In this document: one piece after another, positions 44,812 to 52,500 of the stretch | Numbering within the stretch: the stretch's first letter is position 1 | Layout of the letters: every line of letters starts with the position of its first letter | NCBI GenBank assembly: GCA_937921685.1 | Contig: CAKZUF010000015.1 | Location: 1 to 52,901 of the forward strand | Direction of reading: 5' to 3' | Length of the DNA stretch: 52,901 nucleotides | DNA from: an uncultured archaeon | Lineage (GTDB): Archaea; Thermoproteota; Nitrososphaeria_A; Caldarchaeales; Calditenuaceae | Notes under the pieces: generated by a model | The model's input: only the letters and a program-made list of their open reading frames with translations | Databases searched by the model: none | What the model was told of the DNA's origin: nothing | Made by a program: the position numbers and the translations under genes

Positions 44812-44865
44812 CAACCACTCAGGTACACCCCTGCTCTATGGCGTCGTAACTATTTTCAGACCAGC

Positions 44866-45285
44866 TTAGGCTGTGTATTCTTGGAATAGTTTCTTGACAA
44901 ATTCATGCGTCTCCTTAGCCATTTCAAAGGCCTCCTCCGCCTCAGCTCTACTGAAGAGAAGGTCTGCCGGCGTCATTGAAACCTCATCACCATACAACGC
45001 CGGCTCTCGTTTCTCCGATAATTTCCTAGAGAACAATGCGAGCCTTTCAACTGGAAACCATTGAGGAAATCTGTCTTTAAATTTAATCAAGACTGGGCCT
45101 ACATCATGTTTCTTTGGATACTCTATTCCCAGGAGTCGTAGGGATGCCTTCAGTCCCAGCTCGACAGACTCTTGCGAGCTTCGAATAGAGTAAGCTAAGC
45201 TTCCTCCCCTCAGCTCTCTTTCAGCTGTTTCCAGCCTTCTGATTGACTGGTTTAGGAGAGATTTTGAGGCCTCGATATTATTCAT
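44866..45285 (-). CDS. HEPN-domain protein (toxin-like partner)
   Basis: A 139-residue HEPN-type helical protein starting at ATG 45285, with the early SYSIRSSQESVELGLKASLRLLG-like helix pair typical of the family (here AYSIRSSQESVELGLKASLR). The usual catalytic R-x4-6-H of HEPN RNases is seen as R93-EPAL-Y98 (REPALYG), so the His is replaced by Tyr. It overlaps the upstream nucleotidyltransferase gene by ATGA. In HEPN/MNT modules the HEPN protein is an RNase toxin; without the His it may be inactive or use another residue. Confidence 0.8.
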   Translation of the reverse strand: MNNIEASKSLLNQSIRRLETAERELRGGSLAYSIRSSQESVELGLKASLRLLGIEYPKKHDVGPVLIKFKDRFPQWFPVERLALFSRKLSEKREPALYGDEVSMTPADLLFSRAEAEEAFEMAKETHEFVKKLFQEYTA

Positions 45286-46031
45286 ATCTCTATCACTTCC
45301 CCGATCTCTGCGTCTGGCTTCAGCAACCAGACCCACTCATCCTCTGCTAGCCATATTCTCTTTGCACCCAGCTCTCTCATCCTAGCCTTCACTTTTTCCA
45401 CCTCTTTCTCGTATGTTCCGTCATCAACTATGGCTATGCCCTCCTCTACTATGTCGAGGATAATTGGAGGATGTTTTTTAAAAGTGTGGGTACTTATCGG
45501 ATGAAATGATAGGTGGGTTGATATTCCATTATTTTCTAGCCACTCCAGCTCCCCAGCAACTCTGGGTGAGTATTCTACATCAACTAGTCTATCGATCGCT
45601 TCTCCCAATGATTTGAATGCGTCTGAGACTATCAGGAGATCCACATCGCTGTCTGGTCTTGCACTACCTCTAGCTACGGAGCCGAAGAGCACGATACTCT
45701 TTACCCCGATGTTCCCTCTCAAGACCTCCGTGCAGAAAATTCCGACTAGCCTAGAGTACCTCTGCTGTGGTATGTTTTCGAGATTTTTTATTGCTTTGCC
45801 TACGCTTAGCAGATAGGTGTCAGGCTCTGCAAGCCTGTAGAGCCACTTTTTAGGCCCCTTTTCATGGACATAGACCGCTCCAGCCCTCCTCATTCTTAAC
45901 AGCGCCACCCTCCCCGCCGCCCCACTCCCCACTATTTCTGCGACATCGTTTGAAGTGAACGTGTTTGGTCCAAATCTTCTGTACAGCTCCGCGTATAGTC
46001 CCCCGAGTTTCCTCGAAAGCCACCCAGCCAT
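45282..46031 (-). CDS. Winged-helix/MNT nucleotidyltransferase (antitoxin-like)
   Basis: A 249-residue fusion. Residues about 8-68 look like a winged helix (NTFTSNDVAEIVGSG, then RVALLRMRRAGAVYVHE). The nucleotidyltransferase domain has FGSVARGSARPDSDVDLLIV, i.e. GSx10DxD with G117/S118, D129 and D131. Known MNT antitoxins of HEPN modules AMPylate a Tyr near the HEPN active site. The winged helix could make this protein its own repressor. The ATG at 46031 lies about 27 nt from a ccttatatac box on the minus strand, implying a leaderless mRNA with a palindrome in between. Confidence 0.85.
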   Translation of the reverse strand: MAGWLSRKLGGLYAELYRRFGPNTFTSNDVAEIVGSGAAGRVALLRMRRAGAVYVHEKGPKKWLYRLAEPDTYLLSVGKAIKNLENIPQQRYSRLVGIFCTEVLRGNIGVKSIVLFGSVARGSARPDSDVDLLIVSDAFKSLGEAIDRLVDVEYSPRVAGELEWLENNGISTHLSFHPISTHTFKKHPPIILDIVEEGIAIVDDGTYEKEVEKVKARMRELGAKRIWLAEDEWVWLLKPDAEIGEVIEI

Positions 46032-46032
46032 T

Positions 46033-46064
46033 CGTTACGAAACCTGTAACGCTCGTATATAAGG
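46033..46064 (-). promoter_or_regulatory. HEPN/MNT promoter and palindromic operator
   Basis: CGTTAC-N7-GTAACG (46033-46051) is an exact inverted repeat lying between the TATA box (about 46053-46062) and the ATG at 46031. It is placed to block transcription of the MNT-HEPN operon and is the obvious site for the winged helix of the MNT protein. Confidence 0.55.
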
Positions 46065-46066
46065 AG

Positions 46067-46279
46067 CTACTCCAGGACCTTCTCCACCCTGCCCAAGATC
46101 TTCGCCTTACCACCTGTAGGCAGGGCCAATGGCTCCCCACACACGTTGCAGACAACGCGGATCTTCGCTGTATCAGGGAAGATCTGTTTATTGCCGCATT
46201 GGAGGCATGTAACGAGGAGGAAACGGCTCCTGGGCCTCGGAATCAGACGTTCAATGATCTGCTCCCGCGACAAGCCCAC
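46067..46279 (-). CDS. rps27e: 30S ribosomal protein S27e
   Basis: A 70-residue zinc-ribbon ribosomal protein. FLLVTCLQCGNKQIFPDTA and VVCNVCGEPLALPTGGKAKI give the C2-C2 zinc site and the family signature. It follows L44e with a four-base gap, the usual archaeal arrangement. Confidence 0.95.
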   Translation of the reverse strand: MGLSREQIIERLIPRPRSRFLLVTCLQCGNKQIFPDTAKIRVVCNVCGEPLALPTGGKAKILGRVEKVLE

Positions 46280-46283
46280 CGGG

Positions 46284-46562
46284 TCACCTCACTATCTCAA
46301 GCTTCCTCAGCCTTATTCCCTCCCTCATGGACTTCCTACCGCACTTGGAGCACGTCAAGACTAGGGTCTTCTTGTCTGTTGTCTTAGCCTTATTCCTCTG
46401 GATCGGATACTTCTGGCCACCATACCCTTTTAGTTCCCGCTCATGCCTCCTCGCACCTATAGCTAGGCCCCTCTCCTTACCCTTCTTGTAGAGGGTGACT
46501 TGGTGCTCTGTATGCTCGTTACATTTGGGGCAGTAGCTGTTAAGCTTCGGCGGAACCTTCAT
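46284..46562 (-). CDS. rpl44e: 50S ribosomal protein L44e
   Basis: A 92-residue large-subunit protein. CPKC at 11-14 and CSKCG near the C-terminus hold zinc; the basic core ERGLAIGARRHERELKGYGGQ with 'GGQKYPIQRNKAKTTKK'-like sequence identifies L44e (eL42). It heads the L44e-S27e pair. Confidence 0.95.
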   Translation of the reverse strand: MKVPPKLNSYCPKCNEHTEHQVTLYKKGKERGLAIGARRHERELKGYGGQKYPIQRNKAKTTDKKTLVLTCSKCGRKSMREGIRLRKLEIVR

Positions 46563-46714
46563 GCTAAAAGAGATGTGTAGGTGGCTGGCTTTTTAATATT
46601 ATGTGGATGGAGCGATGTCCCCTATATTCCCTTGATTAAAGTTTAACGGTTCTCTCCTTTCGCGTTTTAACGCTTTTAAGTATCGAGAGTCTCTAGGCAT
46701 ATAGTGGCGGCTGG

Positions 46715-47818
46715 TTGAGGAGGGTCGGGAGGACGGAGCTGCTGCTGGTTGAGGGTGGTGTCCCCCACTATAGAGAGATGGTAGTGTTAGGGAGGGAGAT
46801 CTCCCGGCTCGTCGTGGAGGAGTATGGCGCAGATTTCCTAGTAAGCCGGCTTGCAGACCCTTTTTGGCTCAGCTGCCTCTCCTGTGTTCTCGGCTTCGAG
46901 TGGAATACGTCCGGTCAGACTACCGTTACACTCAGGGCTCTCAAGGACGCCCTTAAAGGAGGTGAACTAGGAGTCGTCGTGATGGGCGGTAAAGGAGGAG
47001 AGATGAGGGATACCCCCAACGAGATTATGGAGTACCTTAAGAAAGTTGGGAGAGAAGACCTAGCCCCACATCTATTGAAGGCATCAACGATGAGCTGCAA
47101 GGTCGACAACAATGCCGTCCAAGACTCCTACAACATCTATTTCCACTCTGTAGTGGTCTCGGACTCCGGCTCCTCGGCCATAATCAACCAAGGCATGAAC
47201 ATTGAAGCCCGGACTGCTAGGAGGTATCAGTGGCTCGGCTCAAGGATTAGTGTTGAGGAGCCCCACACCGCCATCTCCTCAGAAGCTGTGGAGGAGGTCG
47301 TGCTAGACTTGACAAGTAGACTGTCTAGGGAGTGTAGAGAGTGTATCCTCGACGTTTTGAGGGATTCTCCAATCACTACGATACAGTCAGACCTCGCAAG
47401 GGTGAAGAGCATCCTCGCCGGGCAGGCTACGCTCGATGGGCGGACATTTAGCGAGACCCGACCCACACACCACCACTTAAAGCCACCTAAAAAGCTGGAC
47501 GACGCAATCTTGCGTAAGGCCAAGGAGAATGCTGAAAGCTTTGAATCCCTCTTACTCTGTGAAGGAGTAGGGCCAGCAACGCTCCGCGGATTAGCCTATA
47601 TCTCAGAGCTGGTTTATGGTGCGAGAGTGTCCTGGAAAGACCCTGCAAGATATGCCTACGCCTTTGGAACCAAGTCAGGCCGCCCATACCCCGTTAACAG
47701 ACATGCGATGGTCAAGGCTGCGGAGACCATAAGGCAGGCCCTAGAATCCTCAGACTCAAGAGCCTCGAGGATCATGTTGAGGAGGCTCAGCACAGTGCTC
47801 AGCAGTCTAGAGGTGTAG
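46715..47818 (+). CDS. DUF763 protein
   Basis: A 367-residue protein of the conserved, uncharacterised DUF763 family. Typical are the N-terminal RRVGRTELLLVEGGVPHY, the glycine-rich VVMGGKGGEMRDTP, SCKVDNNAVQDSYNIYFHSVVV and QGMNIEARTARRYQWL; the C-terminus holds HHHLKPPKKLD and a helix-hairpin-helix-like segment (LLLCEGVGPATLRGLAYISELVYG), which could contact DNA. The start is TTG at 46715. A cttttaag box about 40 nt upstream may be the promoter. GINS follows seven bases later. Confidence 0.85.
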   Translation: MRRVGRTELLLVEGGVPHYREMVVLGREISRLVVEEYGADFLVSRLADPFWLSCLSCVLGFEWNTSGQTTVTLRALKDALKGGELGVVVMGGKGGEMRDTPNEIMEYLKKVGREDLAPHLLKASTMSCKVDNNAVQDSYNIYFHSVVVSDSGSSAIINQGMNIEARTARRYQWLGSRISVEEPHTAISSEAVEEVVLDLTSRLSRECRECILDVLRDSPITTIQSDLARVKSILAGQATLDGRTFSETRPTHHHLKPPKKLDDAILRKAKENAESFESLLLCEGVGPATLRGLAYISELVYGARVSWKDPARYAYAFGTKSGRPYPVNRHAMVKAAETIRQALESSDSRASRIMLRRLSTVLSSLEV

Positions 47819-47824
47819 TTTGGG

Positions 47825-48406
47825 TTGTCAGGGAAGACTGTTTATGAAGAAGTCGTTGAGGTTTGGGGTCTTGAGAAGGCTTCGAAGGGGCCGGTCAAGA
47901 TCTCTGAGGATTGGCTGAGGAGGCTTAAAGAGTATGCAGAAGAGCTGCGAGTTAGGCTGAGACTGGCAGTAGACCGCGATAGCATACACTCAAGGCTCTG
48001 CGAGAGGGAGCTGGAAGTGCTCTCAACGCTTGTCTCGGATATCTTCAATGCGAGGCTGGAGAAGATCGTGAGGGCCGCCATAAGAGGAGAGGCTGTTGAA
48101 AACCTCCTCCCAGCCGAGAACAGGCTCTACGAAAACCTCCTCAAATCCCTAGCAGTCTACAGGGAATACATCGAGTACTGCTCTGAGACGCTCGACCTCA
48201 CGAGAGAACTCGTAGAGACTGTCGATAAGGTTGTAGTAGAGTTTTTGAAGGATGCACCAGCGATAGTCGACGTAGATGGTGTCACGAGGGGCCCGTTCCG
48301 TGAGGGCTCTATCGCATCTCTGGATCACAGAACAGCAGACCTGCTGGAGAAGGGCGGCTATGTCAGACGCCTCCCACTGATCAGAGGTGCATCCCCCAAG
48401 GTTTAG
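47825..48406 (+). CDS. GINS complex subunit (Gins51-like)
   Basis: A 193-residue GINS protein. An alpha-helical domain (about 25-135) comes first and the small beta-rich B domain is at the C-terminus (ISLEKDAPAIVD-like region: FLKDAPAIVDVDGVTRGPF, then GSIASLDHRTADLLEKGGYVRRL), the order of the Sld5/Psf1 type. With MCM and a Cdc45/GAN-like nuclease it forms the replicative helicase. The start is TTG at 47825. No other helicase subunit is near, but RFC, Cdc6 and Top6A are in the same window. Confidence 0.85.
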   Translation: MSGKTVYEEVVEVWGLEKASKGPVKISEDWLRRLKEYAEELRVRLRLAVDRDSIHSRLCERELEVLSTLVSDIFNARLEKIVRAAIRGEAVENLLPAENRLYENLLKSLAVYREYIEYCSETLDLTRELVETVDKVVVEFLKDAPAIVDVDGVTRGPFREGSIASLDHRTADLLEKGGYVRRLPLIRGASPKV

Positions 48407-48458
48407 GAGGAATCACGTATTTGTATTAGGGTCGGTTAGGCATTCTTAGGACCTGGAA

Positions 48459-49550
48459 ATGCAGGGCGACGTGGGGCGGGAAATACGCCTGCTCGAGGAG
48501 TTCGGCCTAAGAAGCATAACTGGTCAGGAGTTAGGGATTGATCACTATTTTGCGAGGAGGGGCATTATCTTCGCGTGCAGGGGCTATGAGGAATTGAGAG
48601 AAGCTCTCCAGAGCGGCGATTTCTACACTCTGACTGGAATCATGCCCTCCTCGGAGCGGATCCACCTAGGCACGATGGCTGTTGTGGAGGCGGTGAAGTG
48701 CTTCTCCGACAGGGCCAAGCAGACCATCCTCCTGGTCGCCGATTTGGAGTCCCTAGCAACCAGGGAGGTGAGCTTAGAAGAGGCTAGGAGGATAGCTTAT
48801 GAGTTCCACATCCCCACGTATCTGGCCCTGGGGATAGATCCTGAGAAGTGTGTCTTCTACTTCCAGTCAGAGAACAAGGACATACACAAGATAGCGGCCG
48901 ACGCCTCGAGGGAGATTACGCTCCAGGAATTCAGGGCTGTCTACGGTGTCCTAGAGCCCTCCCGGATAATATCGTCCCTCTACCAGATAGGTGACATCCT
49001 ATTCCCCCAGCTAGTAAGGCCTATGATAGGGGTGATCCCAGTAGGGCTGGATCAGGACCCGCACATCAGGCTCTGCCGAGACTATGTTAGACGCTCAAAG
49101 TTCTTCCAGTTCAAGCAGGCCGTCGGCGTATACATCAGGGATGTGCCCAGCCTGAAGGGTGAGGGGAAAATGAGTAAGAGCGAGCCCCACGCCGCAATCT
49201 TCCTCCCAGAAGACGACTACAATGAGCTGAAAAGAAAGGTCTACAAGGCCTTCTCAGGCGGAGCCAACACACTCGAAGAGCAGAGAAAATACGGTGCAAA
49301 CCTGGAGAAGGACGTCCCATACAAAATCCTACAATTCATCCTAAAAGACGACTCCGAACTCCAACGCATAGCAGAAAGCTACTCAAGCGGCAAAATGATA
49401 AGCGGCGAGGTAAAAGAATACCTATACCAGCGGCTCGTCGAGCTGATGCAGGACATCAAAGCCAAGATCGAGCAATATAGAGAGACTGTCAAGCGGAAAG
49501 AGATCAAGATAATAAGCTCGGCTAGAGAGCTGGCCGAATATCTTGCATAG
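48459..49550 (+). CDS. trpS: Tryptophanyl-tRNA synthetase
   Basis: A 363-residue class I synthetase of the archaeal/eukaryotic kind. The HIGH-like motif is IHLG (68-71) and the KMSKS loop is at 237-241 (GKMSKSEPHA). GLDQDPHIRLCRDY is diagnostic for TrpRS against TyrRS. The C-terminal helices are complete. It stands in line behind GINS, with a 52-nt gap. Confidence 0.93.
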   Translation: MQGDVGREIRLLEEFGLRSITGQELGIDHYFARRGIIFACRGYEELREALQSGDFYTLTGIMPSSERIHLGTMAVVEAVKCFSDRAKQTILLVADLESLATREVSLEEARRIAYEFHIPTYLALGIDPEKCVFYFQSENKDIHKIAADASREITLQEFRAVYGVLEPSRIISSLYQIGDILFPQLVRPMIGVIPVGLDQDPHIRLCRDYVRRSKFFQFKQAVGVYIRDVPSLKGEGKMSKSEPHAAIFLPEDDYNELKRKVYKAFSGGANTLEEQRKYGANLEKDVPYKILQFILKDDSELQRIAESYSSGKMISGEVKEYLYQRLVELMQDIKAKIEQYRETVKRKEIKIISSARELAEYLA

Positions 49551-49753
49551 CCCCGCATTAACGCGCCCTATTCTAACTACGCTAAAATTGGGTGGGAGTG
49601 TTTAGACAGCTAAAACATCAAATCGATAAGTGTTTTCATTATACATCGTTCTATAGACTGTCCTCAATTAGATAAACCCCATAAAAATAAATTGACGTCG
49701 AGGGTCCTTGACAACTTATAAACCTCCCAACCATGAATAGGGATGGAGACGTA

Positions 49754-50473
49754 ATGAGGCGTAGAACATTTCTAGCATATATTCTTGTTCCCGCCTCTTC
49801 AGCTATTATATTAGCCTTGATTGGTTATGGTGGTCGTGATAGGAAAATATCAAGACCCTCAGAGAAGATACCTTTACCTCCACCGAGATACGACAGCAAT
49901 GTGTCTATCGAGTATGCTTTGAAAGTTAGGAGGTCTATAAGAGAGTACGAAGATAAGCCTTTAACGCTCGAGCAGCTGGCTCAACTGGCATGGGCTGCAC
50001 AAGGGGTAACAGATAAGAGGTACGGTTTTAGAACCGCCCCATCTGCTGGCGCCACATACCCTCTCGAGGTCTACATAGTCGTTAAGAAGAATGGTGTCGA
50101 AGGGTTGCCTGAAGGAGTGTATCATTACCTGCCGAGAGAACATGTGTTAGAGCTAATCAAGAGAGGGGACTACAGTAGAGAGTTGATGAGTGCATGCCTT
50201 GACCAGGAGTGGGTCAGAGACGCAGCAATAAACATTGTCATTACAGCCATCTATGAGAGAACTACCTACAGGTATGGAGAGAGGGGCAGGATTAGGTACG
50301 TACATATGGAGGTCGGGCATGTCGGTCAAAACGTATACTTGCAGTGTGTAAGCCTTGGGCTTGGATGCGTAGTCATCGGGGCGTTCTATGACGAGGAAAT
50401 AAAGAGGATATTGGGAGTCGATGAAGAACCCCTCTACGTGATCCCCGTTGGGGTTAAGAAGGGTGGATGGTAG
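49754..50473 (+). CDS. Tat-signal nitroreductase, SagB-type
   Basis: A 239-residue FMN-dependent nitroreductase-fold protein. The N-terminus RRRTFLAYILVPASSAIILALIGY is a twin-arginine-type signal that may stay as an anchor. The domain starts IEYALKVRRSIREYEDKPLTLEQLAQLAWAAQGVT and has the flavin-binding RTAPSAGATYPLEVYIV and VGHVGQNVYLQCVSLGLGCVVIGAF, features of SagB-like dehydrogenases. The ATG at 49754 is preferred over 49733, as the TATA box (cttataaa, 49712-49719) puts the transcription start near 49743. It overlaps the next membrane gene by seven bases. It would act outside the cell membrane. Confidence 0.85.
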   Translation: MRRRTFLAYILVPASSAIILALIGYGGRDRKISRPSEKIPLPPPRYDSNVSIEYALKVRRSIREYEDKPLTLEQLAQLAWAAQGVTDKRYGFRTAPSAGATYPLEVYIVVKKNGVEGLPEGVYHYLPREHVLELIKRGDYSRELMSACLDQEWVRDAAINIVITAIYERTTYRYGERGRIRYVHMEVGHVGQNVYLQCVSLGLGCVVIGAFYDEEIKRILGVDEEPLYVIPVGVKKGGW

Positions 50474-51051
50474 TAGTTGGGAGATTAGTAGAATTTGGCT
50501 CAAGAATATTAGGCATATCAGTAATTGTATTTCTCCTTGTATATGCTTATCCCCGTTTCTATCTATCTCTGATGGAGGCGCCCAGTTACTTTGTGGAGGA
50601 TTTCAGGGGCGGGGGTGTTGTCGGGTTTAGGTACGCATACGTGGGTGCGTGGATGGTTATTCTCTCCCAGCTGTACGTGTTCTCGAAGTATCTCGTCAAG
50701 TATTTCAGGGTGAGAATAAGGCTTGCCAGATGGCTGGATTTGCACTGTCTACTAAGCGTTACAGGTCTCGTCCTAGTGCTTATACACGCAGGCTTCCCAT
50801 ACGCTTTTAGATACTGGGAACCATTCATGAGACTGAATATTTTTGGAGGGCTTGAGGGATTAATAGCCGTTAGAGGCCTGTTAACATGGCTACTCATATC
50901 GGCATTTATCTCAGGCATGCTGACTAGGTATGGAAGTAGCCCCCGACTAAAGAGAATCTCAAACAAGATACACTTTTACGCAACGCTGTCAACATATGTT
51001 TCAGCATCAATCCACATATTACTATCATTAACTTTTCCAGAAACAAGGTAA
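50467..51051 (+). CDS. Ferric-reductase-like heme b membrane protein
   Basis: A 194-residue membrane protein with about five helices. Two helices carry His pairs with identical spacing: H93/H107 (DLHCLLSVTGLVLVLIHAG) and H169/H183 (KIHFYATLSTYVSASIHI). This geometry binds two b hemes in ferric-reductase/YedZ-like proteins. It begins inside the last codons of the nitroreductase, so the two are made together. The likely role is passing electrons from the membrane to the external flavoprotein, as MsrQ does for MsrP. Confidence 0.75.
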   Translation: MVVVGRLVEFGSRILGISVIVFLLVYAYPRFYLSLMEAPSYFVEDFRGGGVVGFRYAYVGAWMVILSQLYVFSKYLVKYFRVRIRLARWLDLHCLLSVTGLVLVLIHAGFPYAFRYWEPFMRLNIFGGLEGLIAVRGLLTWLLISAFISGMLTRYGSSPRLKRISNKIHFYATLSTYVSASIHILLSLTFPETR

Positions 51052-51221
51052 AGACTCGTACTAAACCATAAAACAAATAAATGTAGCAGCTATGGAAACA
51101 ATTTAAAGATATTTAATTGAGCCGCCCGGCTAAAACTGATCCCTCAACACGGCGAGTCCCTCACTCAGATTTCACGTTTTTACTTGGAAAGCCTTTAATG
51201 CTTAGCAGAGCAACTAGGTAT

Positions 51222-51549
51222 CCTGGGGTGGCGGGTAGGGCCGGGGGGCTAGCCCTCCCCTACAACCTGAAACGGGCTCAGGCAGGGGCCAGCAACCGGC
51301 TGGAAGGGGTGTCTGGCCCTCTGCTCGGCCTAGGCGAGGAGGCGTGAGGTCGCGTCCCACCGGAGAACGGTAGGGTGTGGCGCCACGCGTAGGTGTGGCC
51401 TCCCACACCCGCATGCACCGAACCGCGTCAGGCCCGGGAGGGAGCAGCGCTAAGGTGCAGCCGGGCTGCTGGTGGGGGTGCGTGGCTAACTGAATCGTCT
51501 AGGAGCGGCGGAGGGACCGGCCCTCGACCAGCCGGAGCCGCCACCCCTT
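51222..51549 (+). ncRNA. ffs: Signal recognition particle RNA (7S RNA)
   Basis: An approximately 328-nt archaeal SRP RNA. The ends pair (GGGGTGGCGG at 51225-51234 with CCGCCACCCC at 51538-51547). The conserved SRP54-binding apical loop is seen as GTCAGG (51427-51432) facing GGGAGGGAGCAG (51436-51447), and the overall rod-like G/C-rich form is standard. A ctttaatg TATA-like box (51193-51200) lies about 27 nt before the 5' end. Exact ends are estimated. Confidence 0.93.
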
Positions 51550-51594
51550 CTAATGTAGAGTTTTAATATCGAGCACAATAATGCGGGGATAGAC

Positions 51595-52062
51595 ATGTCT
51601 AGTGAGGGGGGTGTTTCATTAGAGGATGAGTTGAAGAGGCTTAGGGAGGAGAATCTCTACCTCAGGGCTGAGATAGAGAACCTCAAAAAGCTGATGGCTA
51701 AAGAGGTGGAGACCGCCAGCCGCGCAGTGGCCGAGAAACTACTGCTGAACATGGTCCTGATCTATGAGGAGGTTGAGAGGGTGTTTACAAGCCTCCTCCA
51801 CAACTCGGACCAGAAACAGGTCACGGAGGGCATCGGCATTCTCCTGAGAGAGATTAGGAAGATATTGGCTGAGCAAGGTGTCAACCAGTTAGAGACGATA
51901 GGAAAGAAGTTTGACCCATTCATCCACGAGGCAGTCGGCTTCGTAGAGAGGGACGACGTTGAAGACGAGACCATAGTCGCTGAAATTAGCAAAGGGTATG
52001 AATATGTTGGTAAGATCCTAAAACCCCCAAGAGTGATAGTGGCGAGAAGGAGCCAGACCTAA
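51595..52062 (+). CDS. grpE: GrpE nucleotide-exchange factor
   Basis: A 155-residue GrpE, the exchange factor for DnaK. A long N-terminal helix (LKRLREENLYLRAEIENLKKLMAKEVETA) leads to the beta domain with IGKKFDPFIHEAVGFVE and ISKGYEYVGKILKPPRVIVAR, which matches the family end. dnaK and dnaJ are not in the window. A tttaata box at about 51561-51567 precedes it. Confidence 0.9.
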   Translation: MSSEGGVSLEDELKRLREENLYLRAEIENLKKLMAKEVETASRAVAEKLLLNMVLIYEEVERVFTSLLHNSDQKQVTEGIGILLREIRKILAEQGVNQLETIGKKFDPFIHEAVGFVERDDVEDETIVAEISKGYEYVGKILKPPRVIVARRSQT

Positions 52063-52095
52063 CCTCTAGACCGCTTATAGCGTACATAGGTTTAA

Positions 52096-52229
52096 TCGGG
52101 TTCTGAGCCACGCGGTCTTGCGCAGCCCAGAACCCGACGTCTGAGGGGGAGGCTGGTTGGGTGGCTGTATTCTGTTCTTGTCTTTGTTGTTCTTCTCCCC
52201 TTCAGACGGGGGTTCTGGGCTACGTGACC
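52096..52229. repeat. Long imperfect inverted repeat with alternative hairpins
   Basis: Bases 52121-52151 pair with 52195-52224 around a 43-nt loop: GTCTGAGGGGGAG (52139-52151) with CTCCCCTTCAGAC (52195-52207), one G-T pair, extended outward by AGCCCAGAACCC with GGGTTCTGGGCT after a small bulge. The left arm can instead pair with TCGGGTTCTG (52096-52105) through CAGAACCCGA (52128-52137). It lies between grpE and the 3' end of tnpB, so it may be a transcription end, a transposon end or an RNA element. Confidence 0.7.
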
Positions 52230-52299
52230 TTGTGTGGCTCTTGGGATTCACCGGTCTTGGAGCCCTCCTGAGTTCATCGGGCCCCTTCATAGACCTCAT

Positions 52300-52500
52300 C
52301 CCCATTAGGGGTTTAAACCCACCCCACTCCCTAATCAGAGAGTGGGGAAAGACCCCACATCCAAAGGGGAGTGACTACTAGACAGTCCCCCTCCTCGGCT
52401 CAATAGTTGATGATGCTTCTGGACTACCGGACGTTTAGTCCTTAAGTCGATGACGATGTTCGGCCTGTCTCCAATATTTTTCGTAAGCTCCGCGAAGTTT
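52300..52500 (-). ncRNA. Possible TnpB guide (omega) RNA at the tnpB 3' end
   Basis: TnpB systems use an RNA made from the 3' end of tnpB and the element's right end. Here that zone has competing stems: GTGGGG-AAAGA-CCCCAC (52342-52358), CCCCACT/AGTGGGG (52322-52347) and the palindrome GGGTTTAAACCC (52309-52320). The extent is a guess; the guide would lie beyond the 3' limit of the RNA. Confidence 0.35.

Noticed and set aside
52075..52305. 76-codon minus-strand frame beyond the tnpB stop
   Set aside because: It lies in another frame over the long hairpin. A frameshifted TnpB tail is conceivable, but the Pro-rich, repeat-derived sequence gives no support.
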